Source of the DNA: Synanceia verrucosa
Lineage: Eukaryota; Chordata; Actinopteri; Perciformes; Synanceiidae
DNA: 64,000 bases
Assembly (NCBI GenBank): GCA_029721515.1
Contig: CM056559.1
Coordinates: 5,457,001-5,521,000, forward strand
Reading direction: 5' to 3'
The position numbers and the translations under genes are program-made. Under the pieces are notes generated by a model that saw nothing but the letters and a program-made list of their open reading frames with translations, made no database searches and had not been told where the DNA came from. Shown here piece after piece: positions 24,366 through 36,164 of this stretch (positions are counted from its first letter, which is position 1; each line of letters opens with the position of its first letter).

Positions 24366-27300
24366 AAATGTGCACACATGTGTGTATAAAATCAGTAAAC
24401 TCAAACATGGTGGAGTGAGTGGATTGATAGGATCTGCACCAGCAAGTGTAAGTCAGTCTATCGCTATCTATTAATTTTACACCAAGGGGATGCTGTTAAC
24501 AAAAAAGAAACAGAGAAGTAAATAAGAATTATGCTTGATTACCAACTCACACTACGCTGTAAAGGAAATCTTTGTCTGGAGTCAACATGTAATCACTGCA
24601 TTACTCTCATTTCAGCCAACTGTGTAAACAATTCAAGCTGAAATTAGTGAAATCTTTAATGGATCATGTGAGGCTGCTTGGTAGTGTTTTGCAGGTCGTA
24701 AAGCCCATCTGTGTTACACAGTATTAAGTGTTACATGAAGATAAGAATACGGTGCAGCTCAACTTGTCGGAATAAAGTCACATCCCTTTCAGTTCTGCTG
24801 ATAACGATCTACAACTCCACCTCAGATACAGAGAGTTGTCCTCCTTAAACTGCATCTGATGTTATGCAGAATTTTCTGAGAGCCCTCTAAGCATGATTTG
24901 GTGATTTTCAGGTCAAACTGCACACTTAATAGAGAAAGAGCTTACAGCTTCAACACAACTCTGAAGTTTCCTCAGTCTCCCTGATTATAATGGGGTCGTC
25001 TTATAAACCTCCCACAATCAGGTAAGACAGATATCAAATGCTGACTAATATCAGTGTTGCACTCTAATCAACCACAATCATTTCTGCCATAAGTGACTAC
25101 AGTCGGTGAAAAGAGGATGTATGATAAACTTGATGACAGAAAACGAGTTGAAGATAATTTTTTCTGAGATGTAGCAGATGCTTCAGTGTCAATAAATAGC
25201 TAATGTTTGTTGACACAATATAATTTGAATGAAGTTATCTAAACTTGATAGAAGACAAACTATGAGAACTTACAGCAACTGTGGTTTTAATGATTGGACA
25301 ATTGTTTTTTTATAATAAATTAGTATGTAATAACTTGTTGTTTTTTTTTCCTGTAAGCTTTTCATTTTCATGACAACTTAATTATGTATTTACATATCGA
25401 CTGAAATCTGAGTGCTCATGATGCTCATGGCTGCATTCAGAAAATAAAGTTAATTTGCTCGGTGGAGTGCTAAGAAATAGCCTCAAAATGGGACATCAAG
25501 GCCTGGATGCCAACTCTCCAATCTCAATTATAAAGGCTAATATCTTTTCAAGGAAGACAAACACGGCCACAAGCGGTGCTTAAGTCAAGCGACAGGAGGC
25601 CTCACCAAGGGCGATGTGACTGCTGATAAACCCACGAGTCAACAGCAGATTTAATCTCTGCGTCCCACTTGGCACATAATGGGAGAGTTCAGACAGATTT
25701 ATCTTGGTAAGTCTTTGCACCTACATTGGCTCTATTTTTTTATTTCATCAAGTGAATGTGACAGTGAGGAAAGTATGACAAGTTTCATTTCCAGTGGGTG
25801 GTCATGACAAGTAAGCCCTGGATCCCAACGCAACATGCAAACTTAATTAGAAAGAAAGAAAGCGCCTTCTGTTATGCCTGTAGAAAGAAAGCTCATTGTG
25901 AATTATAACAAACTCAAAGCAGAATTTGGCTTCATTGTCACCTGTCTCATCCTCATCATCACCTGACTCCCTCATTAAAAATGGGCTCACACCAAAACCT
26001 GAATCAGTACCATAAAAACAATATAAAACAACAAAAAAGTCAATCAAGTCAAGCCTTTTTTTCATGTAAAGGTCTAAAATCAGTGTGTTGTTAAATGCTC
26101 TTTTAACAACATTTTTCATGTTGTAATGTTAGATGATTATTATTTTTATCAGTCTTATTATGTGGTTGGCTGAAGAAGTGGAATTAATGTGAAATAAGAA
26201 ACTTCCAGGCTTTTTTATGTTCCTCATTTTCTTCTGACACAGACAGAAAAATCCTTCTGAAGCTACAGTATTACCAGTTCACTCCAAGTTAAATGCAGTG
26301 AGACACATGTTGTGTCTTTGTAATTATTTGATAGTGAGTTCAAAGATCATTGGATTAAAAAATAGAAAGCATATAAGTAGGACGATCTGTGATCAGAGAA
26401 TGACAGAAACAATACTGTTCTAGAATGTAATAATCATAATAAAAGCCACTAACAACTCTGCTGTGCGCTTGTCATATGCTGCTATCCATGGAGACCAGCC
26501 CAGCTTGCTACCAGAATGGGCTGACCTGCTCCATCAATTATAGTTTCTTCTTTTCTGGCCAAATAAATACAAGGATATTTACAGTGAGGTTGGCGCCGGT
26601 GCAGCTTTCCTCACAAATGTTGAAATACAGATAAAAATACCAGTATGTGTTTAAACACTGCATATAAACAAGTGATGATAAATAACACATTCTACATCTA
26701 CATATGAAATTGCAAACACCTTCATATTGAAAGCAATAATAGGCCTAACTAATTTATTTTCTTTTAAGCTTCACGCTTGAGTGAGAAACCAGTGTTACAA
26801 GAGAAGACAGCAGGTGTGTTGTGATATTGACAAAAAACATGGTGGTCTGAAAGAATAATTACGCTGTGGTCACTGAAGGGAAAAACTATCAATAAAAACA
26901 GCTATGATCTGAAAGTGTTTCCTCCTTTTACAGAGATGAAATGGAGACAGGATTTAATCAGAACAGGCTCCATTCCTGCCCTCTCTACATGCATGTCGGT
27001 CCTTGCTCGTCTTCACTTGGCTGCCAGCGACCACGCCTGACTTGTGTTTGCTTAACTATGCAGTCCTGAGGTGTACACTGAGTGGGCAGGTCTAGCTGTG
27101 GGAAACACAAGCTGATAATATCTAATCCTCTGTGTGAAGGACATATTTGTCTCCCCACCCACTATAGCCAACATGTTTAATAAGCCCATAGTAGCCTGCT
27201 GAAAATTGACTGCAGCACACTCATTCACAGGAAAACACGCTGCTTCTCCTGCATTTAAACACACGATGTTAGAGATAAGAAGATTAATATGTTTCAGAAC

Positions 27301-28106
27301 AAAACAAGCTTGTGGAATGACAAGGATAAGGACTAAAAATGTGATGACATACAGTAGTTCAGTGATCTATCGTGGATTTGACTCCATGAGACGAATTCCC
27401 CCACATTCAAGGTCAAATACAATTTTTAATGTCATTGTGCCCCAGTCTGTAAGTCAATCTCTATATCCTGGGGAGCCAGATAAGACTTCATAAGTTCATA
27501 ACAGCGTGAGCCATATATATGAGGAGTACGTTATCTCCGTCTGGTCCTGTGTCTCTATATCATAACATCATCATGGTTGGCAGGAAAAACTATACAGTTC
27601 TTCAGTGTTCTGGTGATCTGAGTCAGCTGTTCACAAACTAAGACTGCATGTGGTATTCTTATTAAAGGTATGCTGTTGAGATAAAAAACGGAGCACTTAT
27701 TGTTATGTTGTGACTTTCCTCTCCCCAGTTTAGTGTTTGTGGTAGCGCTCGAGCAAGTGAGCTGACACCCACTTTGTGAGAGCCACATTTGAATCTTTGC
27801 ATATGCACAATCCTTACCGAGACACATCTGGCCGCCATCTCCTCTAAAACAATTTCACCCTGGGGAATTGCCACCTTGCAATACTTGCATTATGCTAAAC
27901 AGTCAAACCAATCAGGCCGATGCATGTACTGTATGCAAGTACCAGCTGTTGTAACAGAGATCACTCTTCATTTACATATTTACAGCTTTGTTTACCTGCC
28001 GAGGGCATTCACTGCTGGATGGCACTCATATCTAACTTGTACTTTGAGCAGATTTCAATTTATCAATCAAAGATTTCTTAACAAATCCGTCCAATCAGTG
28101 GGTGCA
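24365..28106. other. Non-coding stretch, no recognised element
   Basis: AT-rich, apparently unique sequence. ORFs are at most 95 codons and without motifs. No transposon termini or RNA genes were recognised. Confidence 0.55.
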
Positions 28107-28595
28107 ATTTCACTGTTTGAGTGCCACTGAGGTATATATAGGTCATCTAAAATCTGACGTTTGAGTGCCATTGACGTAATAATACAATAAAAGTGTTTTT
28201 TTTGGCAGCGGGTTGCTGACCACGGTCTCCTGTAGCCTGTGAGTAATATTGGGGCTTCTGGGATTTGTAGTCTGGACATAAAGAGAGATGGTATACACCA
28301 CAGAGATCAAAGCAGGAAGTGGAGACAATCATGATTAGAGAGCAAAACAGAATATGGACAAAAAGTGGTGATTTTGGTGAAAGTGGCCTCTACTCTACCT
28401 ATGATAAAACAAGAATGAAACAAGGTAAAAACAAACATTTTTTTCATGATGAAATAGAGAGTCTGTTCTTTCATTTGAGCTATTCAGTGTTTTCAGAGTC
28501 ATAGTACAAAATATTCTGTGGGTCTAGAAATATGACTCAAAATGGGCAAAAAACGCTGGCACAAGGCACTTTCTGGCTGGCACTCAATGAGTTAA
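28107..28595 (+). mobile_element. TTAA-bounded MITE, copy 3 (near full length)
   Basis: One of two copies that keep both halves. The outer terminal phrase TTTGAGTGCCACTGA is at about 28116, and the inner phrase TTTGAGTGCCATTGACGTAA follows at about 28162, so the subterminal motif is tandemly repeated. The core includes GGGGCTTCTGGGATTTGTAG (about 28251-28270) and GATCAAAGCAGGAAGTGGAG. The distal half includes GTGATTTTGGTGAAAGTGGC, TTCATTTGAGCTATTCAGTG and ATATTCTGTGGGTCT. The right end is GGCTGGCACTCAATGAGTTAA, ending at 28595. Short ORFs on both strands, including antisense ones starting near VSTSCFDLCG, are by-products of the repeat. Confidence 0.88.
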
Positions 28596-29710
28596 TGAAT
28601 CCATCTTTATAAACAAATCAGCAACATAATTAAAAAATAGTTCAGCAACTTTGCTGCTGTCACATTGCCAAGCCTATCAATAGAGTGAGCACTGAATGTA
28701 CCTCAAATGATTTGTCTGGAGGGGTTTTCAGTGGGTCAGCTTCATGCTGTGCAGGGTGAGCAGACAGGTCCTGCTCCCATATGAACACATGACAGCTTAT
28801 TCAGCTAGATTTGTTGTTTTTCTGATTGTAAGCTATTGTGGCGGCATTAAAGCTAAGACAGGTCACCAAGAATGCCCTCCTCGCAGAGCCTGAAACCTTG
28901 AAATTCAGCTGCATGCAGTGAATCACGAGGGTGTGTAATTATATCTATTGAGGTGAGCTTTGCACTGTACATGCTGACTAAAAAGGCCTTTACAAACACA
29001 CTACTGTACCTCAGTTTGTAATTGAAAAAAACACTGTCGGCAAAAACAAAGCCTGGATTGGTGATAATGAAGTAGTCACTCATCAAACTGGACCATGTAC
29101 AGTATATCATGTGTCATGCCTGTATACGGTTTCAATGTCTGTATTTGTATCCACCCTTTATGAAAAAACACTGAAAAGTCCAGAGTGATGCTACTTCTGT
29201 ATTTCCTTTTAATTCACATCACTGCCACAAGTCCTGTTTGTATTTTCATAGCGTTGCTCCCTGAATTGTTCAGTATGCATCACAGGGCTCTGGCCATAGA
29301 GCCGTGGCAGAGCTGAGCCTTCACTATGCTCCAGACAACTGTGGTGAAATGATATTAAGCTAACACGCCAGGCTTGTTATCAAGCTAACTGCCACTTGAT
29401 AGAAAAGAGTTATTCCTAAGACTGTGGCTTGCTACAAACTGCTTTAATTTACAGTCCTTGTGGGCCAACATGTTTTGTGGTGTAATTGTGTGAATCAACA
29501 TACTATTATCTTTCTTTTTCCATTTTTTTTAATATGAAATGAAATAGTGTTACAGTCTTCACTTCTGATGGATATTACTGTATATGGATTGAACAGTATC
29601 ACCCTGGGGGGAGTGAAGAGGGCGGACCACTGATGCAGGCTTTCCTAGCGCTCAGCTGCTCTCACTCTTAGTGCCCAAACAGATGAATAAGGAAACAAGG
29701 TCTGTTCGGC
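28596..29710. other. Non-coding stretch, nothing recognised
   Basis: Unique AT-rich sequence between MITE copy 3 and the fold-back element. ORFs are at most 85 codons and featureless. Confidence 0.55.
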
Positions 29711-29714
29711 TTAA

Positions 29715-29954
29715 AGGGGTATTCAGAATTTTGGACCTCATTTCCAAGTGAGCTGGAGTGTTGGAGACATGAGGAGACAAATTTCATTCAGTCCTTCTAG
29801 TTGCAGAGTTCACTGGTGTTAGGCTATCGCATGTCAATGGTTCTAGTTAGCCTGCCATTAAAAACAGTCTAACCCACTTCACAGTGCACCCGAGGTAAAC
29901 CAGTTATAATGCCAGACTATTGATGTAAATGTCTGTGTTGATAGAATAATTTTA
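29715..29954 (+). repeat. Left arm of the fold-back element
   Basis: Roughly 240 bp whose reverse complement is at 30434-30672. Differences are scattered substitutions plus small indels: CATGAGGAGACA versus a shorter GACA near 29770, and an extra segment beside the tip on the right side. Confidence 0.9.
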
Positions 29955-30092
29955 CCTTATACTTCGTGATAGTAAGTTTGACAGTGGTGGACTGATATCA
30001 CCTAACAGCTAGATTACCGGATCTATAATAGCGTGTTTACATGCAGCTGTCATTGATAGACAATGTGGAGTACATGAAGAAGCCTGTTCTGA

Positions 30093-30332
30093 AGACCAGT
30101 TTTAGCCACGTTTGGAGGACTTTCCGATGCCTTTGAAGACGACAAAGAGCAATTTTTCTCCAATGAAACGTACCTGGACGAGCTGGAATACACAGATGAA
30201 GACCTGAAAGAGATGGATGCTAAAAGGGAAGGACGAGAGAGAGCGTCTGTAGAGACAGCCCCCGCTGGAGCTGCAGAAAACCAGGACAGAACCGGAGACT
30301 GGTGGTACAGATGGAGGAGGAATGCAAGGTAG
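30093..30332 (+). pseudogene. Coding remnant in fold-back loop, acidic/Trp-rich
   Basis: An open frame of 79 codons without an obvious start methionine runs between stops at 30090 and 30330. It translates to an acidic stretch (LSDAFEDDKEQFF, then YLDELEYTDEDLKEMDAKR), an alanine-rich linker (ETAPAGAAENQ), and RTGDWWYRWRRNAR. The layout, acidic Tyr-Thr-Glu-rich region followed by RTGD and a Trp-rich end, recalls the N-terminal part of multicopy fish proteins with a P2X7-tail-like cysteine-rich domain, where RTGD is followed by WCxCGxC. Here the expected cysteines are lost, possibly by a one-base shift inside TGGTGGTACAGATGG. It probably entered as part of a transposon gene or captured exon. 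The family link is from memory and tentative. Confidence 0.45.
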
Positions 30333-30433
30333 CTCCGATAACCTCGCTGCGAGCTGATATCACTCCGCTGCTGTGGAACTAGCTGCTGCTGCTGAGGCAT
30401 AAATCCTTCACAATACAAGGGTAGTTTTATGTC

Positions 30434-30672
30434 TAAAATTATTCTATCAACACAGACATTTACATCGATAGTCTGGTGTTATAACTGATTTGCCTCAGGT
30501 GCACTGTGGAGTGGGTAAGACTGTTTTTAATGGCAGGCTAAACTAGAACCATTGACTTGCATTAGCCTTGCACCAGTGAACTCTGCAACTAGAAGGACTG
30601 AATGAAATTTGTCTCCAACACTCCGGCTCACTTGGAAATGAGGCCCCATGTCGAAAATCTTGAACTACCCCT
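30434..30672 (-). repeat. Right arm of the fold-back element
   Basis: Inverted partner of 29715-29954. The tip reads TACCCCT next to TTAA. Compared with the left arm it keeps TTCAAGATTTTCG at the tip, probably closer to the ancestral terminus. Confidence 0.9.
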
Positions 30673-30676
30673 TTAA

Positions 30677-31001
30677 ACAGTTTGAAGTTGATAGCCGGCT
30701 CACTGCGTGAGATGACACGACACCCGAGTCATGCTGATGGAATAGATTCTAAATAAGGTGCAGAACACAAGGTGCTCAAGCATAAGGTGAGTGATGTACA
30801 GTGCCTGCACTGAGGGGTGAGGAGGAGGAGAGAAAATATTGACAAGCAAAAACCACTGGAGTGTGTCGAAGCAAACTGAGCCGCTCGTAATATAATGACA
30901 ATTATCGCTGCTGCCTGGGCTTCATCAAGCAGCGGAGGAAAAAAATGTTTTCAGATTATTTCTGATTGTCACTTGAAACTTCAAGTACTTCACATTCAGC
31001 A
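30677..31001. other. Non-coding spacer
   Basis: Unique sequence between the fold-back element and a CA repeat. Nothing recognised. Confidence 0.5.

Positions 31002-31030
<29 letters not shown>
31002..31030. repeat. (AC)n microsatellite
   Basis: Uninterrupted AC dinucleotide run, about 14 units. Confidence 0.95.
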
Positions 31031-31032
<2 letters not shown>

Positions 31033-31194
31033 ATAGAGCTACATTAAACTAGAATTACTGCCTCACAGTTCTACGCCTCCACATGAAGCTGCAGTTTACC
31101 TCCATGTTTGTCTAAAATGTCATCACTTCATCATTTTATTCCGTTAGACATTTGTGAAATTATCATAATTACCATGTGCTTTTTGACTATGGCT

Positions 31195-31345
31195 CAAAAT
31201 GTGTTTTGTGAGGTCACAGTGACCTTTGACCACCAAACGGTTCATCCTTGAGTCCAAGTGGACGCCTCCAGGCGTTCCTAAGATAAGACCGGATGGATGG
31301 ACGACCCAAAACCATAATGCCTCTGGCCACAGCTGTCACCAGCAT
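31195..31345 (+). mobile_element. Remnant of a dispersed teleost repeat
   Basis: The sequence contains, in order, GTCACAGTGACCTTTGACCA, CATCCTTGAGTCCAAGTGGA, AGGCGTTCCTAAGATA, GGATGGATGGACGACCC and CATAATGCCTCTGGCCACAG. The same ordered phrases form a repeat I know to be common in fish genomes, usually with GAGATATCGCG between the last blocks. This copy is degraded and shortened. I cannot name the superfamily, and no ends are visible. Confidence 0.6.
31211..31232 (+). promoter_or_regulatory. Perfect ERE palindrome overlapping a DR1 nuclear-receptor site
   Basis: AGGTCA-CAG-TGACCT at 31211-31225 is an exact match to the oestrogen response element consensus AGGTCAnnnTGACCT. TGACCT-T-TGACCA at 31220-31232 gives a direct repeat with one-base spacing (DR1), the arrangement bound by RXR/PPAR, HNF4 and COUP-TF receptors. 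The two share one half-site. It lies inside the dispersed repeat at 31195-31345. Confidence 0.5.
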
Positions 31346-31596
31346 AACAATGTAATGTCTCTAAATGGTGTGCAATGCATGTAAATAGTGCTAACATCTA
31401 ATTGATGAATGGAATACAATTCATCAAATGTGTCCAGGTTATTTATCAAGTAAAAATTCCAAATATGTGTTGGTTCTAAAATGTGAAGTTTTTCTGCTTC
31501 TCTCTGTTTTCTAGCATTGTAAATTTATTATATTTATGTTTTGGATTTCATGGGCAAAATGATAAATAAAGAAGTGATAATGAACAAAGTAAAGTA

Positions 31597-31598
<2 letters not shown>

Positions 31599-31632
<34 letters not shown>
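31599..31632. repeat. (TA)n microsatellite
   Basis: Seventeen perfect TA units, self-complementary. Confidence 0.95.
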
Positions 31633-31635
<3 letters not shown>

Positions 31636-33359
31636 TACACTCTGGTGACTCCTGAATCCTGGGCTGTTTTAAATCCTTAAGTATAAGATGTACTAAAATA
31701 CAGAAAAAAGATATGAATTTCAGTTATCTTGGATTACAATATATGATATAAACCTTTGGTTTAAAAGAATGTTAAATACTGACATTAAGCAGTGACCTTG
31801 ATGAGTCATATTTTACTGGTAATGTGTGAAAATCTCTAACAGATCCTGAAAGTGGTATGTTAAAATGTCCTCTAGGGAAAGTTATCTTAACAGCTTTATG
31901 GGAATACTTTACTATCAAGATCCCAAGATGTGAGAGGAGGCAGAGCTGCTGTCAAACCATCATTCTGGGCTGAAGTGCTAATATCACGTAATGTCTTCAC
32001 TGTGACTTTATTAACATAATAAACATACACTATCAGCATTTAATGGGGTCCCTCAGGGGAAAAGGCTGTACCTCGCTCATGTCAAATTCCTTAACTTTGG
32101 CTTTTCGTACTGCATATGTGCATTTCAGAAAATTTTTGTGACTGCGCTTTGTTAGAACATCAATATCAGTGCAAAAAGATTACAGGTTGTGCAGTGCTGT
32201 ATACAGCACAAGCTCTTTTATAATCCTAGAGCTCAGTGTTTCAGATCTTGTAGGGCTTCACCTTAAAACAAATTGGGGTGATGTTTCTTAAAAGGCCAGT
32301 ATTGCACTTTTGTTGTTTTCTGATTCCTCTACCTGCAATTCAGCAGAGTCTTTGTGAGGACTAGTGCTCCCATGCTCTTTCCAGGCCATGGGCTGTACAG
32401 TAATCAATGTTGATGAATGAGTAGGAAGGCTCTCTTTATTCCAGTCCTCGCTGAATAGAAAGTTTCCATTATCTCTCACAATGTATTCACTCTATCAAAG
32501 TGACAGGGTTGAGGCAAGCCACACTCCGTTGCCCTCACTGTGCCCATACGTACCTTCATCCGTCTACTCAAAAGAACAGGGAAAGCCGGAAGAGACTGCT
32601 AGAATAACACTGCACAAGCCTACAAAATCTATAAGACTTTAACTCTTGAGTCTCATCCATCAAAGCTGTAAGGATACAATTACGTGCATGCGTCGTGCAA
32701 AAATATCCACTGTAACGGAGAGGACGGAGGTCGCTATTTCTTTCTTTGAACCATTTGACAAAAAGTCACTTTAGCCCATTTTTAAAAGAAAAATGACAGA
32801 AAAAAATCAACAATCAAGCAATACTTCACATTGCTACTGTGCAAGATGTTTATTTTCACCACACTTTTTGCTGCCTTGCATGACTTGTCAAGTCATCAAC
32901 CTGCAACACTACTAATAGAAATAATCTGTATTCACCACAGATGGTCCTGCAGTTTCCTGTCCTCTGTATCATGTAACACAATAAACAAACTTTCTACATA
33001 GACTTTACTGTTCATGTGGAAGGTGCTGTAATAAAAACTAGAAGATCAAGACGGCTGTTTCTGTGTTATCAAATGACTAATATATGCCTCACTAATTTAA
33101 TCTTGGACAAATTACCTTCTGTCATCTAATGAAGAGAAATGCATGTTAACAGATAATACTAAAGTTAAACAAAAAAAAAGGAGAAAGAAAGTTTGCACAG
33201 ATCTTTTTATTTTATGACTATTTCTACAGCTCACATCCACATAACAAATAGGAAACATTTTATTCAATAACTAATAATTGTATTTAACCAACATTTCATT
33301 TGCAATTTAGTACATATTTTAAATATTTATTCTATTATTATTACTTATTCTATTACATC
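31633..33359. other. Non-coding stretch, nothing recognised
   Basis: Unique AT-rich sequence with an A run near 33171. The part just upstream of 33360 may be the 3' UTR of the LINE whose tail follows, but I cannot delimit it. Confidence 0.5.
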
Positions 33360-33470
33360 TTTGCTGTTGTTTATTGCTTTTTTATTACTATAATTTGTCT
33401 ATGATGCTGTGGCGGGTGAACTTCCCCCAGTGGGTTATAAATAAAAAAGTCTATTCTATTCTATTTAAAT
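33360..33470 (+). mobile_element. 3' tail of a LINE
   Basis: Reads TGCTGTGGCGGGTGAACTTCC, CCAGTGGGTTATAAATAAA, then TCTATTCTATTCTATTT. This matches the recognised end of several fish non-LTR elements, GGGTGAATTTCCCC...GTGGGATCAATAAAG followed by short TCTAT or TTATC repeats. There is no coding part. It is likely a 5'-truncated insertion; the clade (Rex or L2 group) is uncertain. Confidence 0.65.
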
Positions 33471-35702
33471 TTGTGGTAGTTTTCATGTTTACACAACATT
33501 TATACTGGAGTCCTCCATGTTGCCATATTTCTCATATTGCTAATCACTCACAGTCATTTCAATAAAGAGCTTAAGTGGGAAGCAGACAAGCGACGCTGGC
33601 CATAAAGAGCAGCCAGTATTCACACTGGGTCTGGCTACTGTATCATAATGTTTCTCTGATGTGTTCGCCTTCTTAGGGGCTGAACTCATTATTTTTTCAT
33701 GTTGTTGATCTTGGGACTTTACGGTCCCCTGAGAATAGAGTCATGCCCTTCTCCATTAGTTCTGCTAAACTGCCTGAACTTTCTATTGTTGCTATAATGC
33801 AGCACAAAAACAGGCCTTGCATAGATTATTGAGAATGCTCTCTTACTACAGAAATAAGAAATGTGACAAAATTATCTGTTGCTTTTGTCTTTTATAGCGA
33901 TCATTCATTTGTTATTGCGTTTTTGTCAGTGCTTGTTCTAAGTGTGGAACATTCACTGACCTGATGTCTGTTTGGAGAGAAATTCACTACTTGTGATATT
34001 ATCAAACATGACAGCAAAGGGACCAGTAGCTGTAATGATTAATATCTCTAGATGAGTATTAAAATAAAACAATCCTGAACGCTGAACAAAATCGCAATTC
34101 AGATGCCTTTTTAATTCGAGCAATGAATCTAATTATCTGATATCCCACCTCTTCTATTCAGCTACTCATCATACTATTAAAGCCACCAAAAGCCATCTCC
34201 CAGCATTCCTCTTGCTTTCACCTCATCTGTAATGTCTGTATTTTAAGTTTGAAAGGTCACACCTCAAATGTTGGATTTCAGGACATAAAAAAAATCAGTT
34301 AAAACTTTGGTGCAATTAGGAACAAAAAGTATAGACTTTTGAAAATAATCAGCTGTCTGTGGAAACTAATTTCAGAAAGCAGTAATTATTCTCCTGGAGT
34401 CTTCCTGCGTTGCTGAAAAGTAAGCCGTTTAGTGTTTCCACACAACCAGATGGTTGCTCGCAATACTGAGAAGCACTGAGACAAGAGTAAACAAGATGAA
34501 GAGCCTCGGTTTGAATGCATCAACTAATCAATCAAAAGGATCTTGAAGCTTGATGATTAAATGTTGTCTGTATTGCATAAAGCTTTAAAAAGGTAAAGCA
34601 ACAATGTGCTTTACAGTCTGAATAATAAACATAAAAACACTGCAAATGAAAAGAGAACATCAAGAGCGCTTTTCATGCAGCTTCAAACTGCAGTCCTGCA
34701 GGAGATGGATTTCTAATAAAAGTCTAATAAAAGCTGAAATAAGATGAAGAGGTGTCTTGACATTTTAAATTTTAGTTATTCTTCACCAGGCTTGCACGAC
34801 ATTATGGGGAACGGTTTTAACATTTGTCCTTTAGCCACCATAAAGACTGCTTATTAGCATTTTCATCTCTAAATGAACATATTTAAATGCATATTACATC
34901 CTGATATCTGTTTGATGGTCAAGTCTGACCCATGTGTACAACACAAGAAGAGTTTCATCTCACATGCCTCAAAGGATCCAGTTTACAGTTGCAGGAATAA
35001 GCCTGTATCATTATTGTAAAAAAGCTGTTCGGTTTTGGCTGCATTATTGGTAAAACTGTGGCATGTTTAAAAGCACCTTATCTGGATTGCTTTGTCTGTG
35101 TTGTTTTTCAGCAAATCCTGAGTAACTCCTGAGCTGGAACATGAAAATGTGCAATATTCAGGGCACGGCATGCATGTAAATACTCAAAAACTACTTTATT
35201 TCCATATCTCAAGTAGCAATTAGCAGCAATAAAAGCAGACATAAGCTTGAGAAGCTCTGCAGACCAGCTATGCATGCTTAGATCAACAGAGGCAGATATG
35301 ATGGGCATAAAAAGAGTCTATATCTGACAGAGATCGGTTCCTCCTGAACTGCACTTAGCCATTGCAACTGCTTTCATCACCGATCCTCAAGAGGCCAATT
35401 TCCATCTGCTTGGAATATTTATGTTACCTAAAATGAACCTGATTGCTTACGCACCTCCTCAATCAGACAAGGGTTTGCCTATCAGCGTCATTTGCTTACT
35501 GCCGTCCTAATCGTGGCCATGGTTGGTGCCCAGTCACAAGGTGACAAACTGTTATTATGATGCCACAGCTCTTTGGCTTTTCATCACCGCGTGCTAATGT
35601 TCCTGACGGAGAGGACCAGAGTGCCTCCAAGGTGACTCAAAAGCCTCATGTGATGTCAAATTAAAATGGAATTTTGTTACAGAAAACAGATGCACCAACA
35701 AC
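33471..35702. other. Non-coding stretch, nothing recognised
   Basis: Unique AT-rich sequence with only short overlapping ORFs. No transposon ends or RNA genes. Confidence 0.55.
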
Positions 35703-36164
35703 TTAACTCTTGACAGCTTTTGATGTCATTCAAAAACTGACGCTTGAGTGCAATTGATGTAATAAGCCGGCAAAGTGTTTTTTCTGGAGCAGGTCGCTGA
35801 TCGCGGTCTGCCGCAGCCTATGAGTAATATCAGGGCTTCTGGGAGATGTAGTCGGAGCATAAAGAGATGGTATATGCCACAGAGATCAAAGCAGGAAGTG
35901 GAGACGATCAAGATTAGAGAGCAAGACAGATTCTGGAAAAAAATGGTGATTTTGGTGAAACTGGCCTTTACCTCTGATAAAACAATAACTAAAACAATAA
36001 ACTTTTTTTCATGATGAAATCGAGGGTTTCTTCTTTCATTTGAGCTATTCAGTGTTTTCAGGGACATGGTACAAAATATTCTGTGGGTCTTGAAATATGA
36101 CTCAAAATGAACAATAATGCTGACACAAGGCACTTTAAATAAAGGCTGGCACTCAAAGAGTCAA
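35703..36164 (+). mobile_element. TTAA-bounded MITE, copy 4 (full length)
   Basis: A 462-bp copy starting with TTAACTCTTGACA at 35703 and ending with TGGCACTCAAAGAGTCAA at 36164, the right TTAA mutated to TCAA. Blocks appear in family order: CTGACGCTTGAGTGCAATTG, GTCGCTGATCGCGGTCTGCC, GGGCTTCTGGGAGATGTAGT, GATCAAAGCAGGAAGTGGAG, GATTAGAGAGCAAGACAG, GGTGATTTTGGTGAAACTGG, TTCATTTGAGCTATTCAGTG and ATATTCTGTGGGTCTTG. Minus-strand reading of this copy yields a 135-codon ORF that is not a gene. This is the best template for the length of the family. Confidence 0.9.

Larger units (their letters stand above)
29711..30676 (+). mobile_element. TTAA-flanked fold-back DNA transposon, complete
   Basis: A 958-bp element (29715-30672) is bounded by TTAA on both sides (29711-29714 and 30673-30676). 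Its tips are AGGGGTA and TACCCCT, and its inverted arms of about 240 bp pair at high identity: for example CATTTCCAAGTGAGC, ATTCAGTCCTTCTAGTTGCA and ATGTAAATGTCTGTGTTGAT on the left all recur inverted on the right. The roughly 480-bp loop carries the coding remnant at 30093-30332. TTAA targets are used by piggyBac and Kolobok superfamilies. The long arms and the AGGGG tip make me lean to a Kolobok-like non-autonomous element, but that is inference. No transposase domain is visible. Confidence 0.85.

Noticed and set aside
30050..30418. 122-codon minus-strand ORF in the fold-back loop
   Set aside because: Serine/leucine-rich shadow of the plus-strand acidic reading frame, which has the more protein-like composition.
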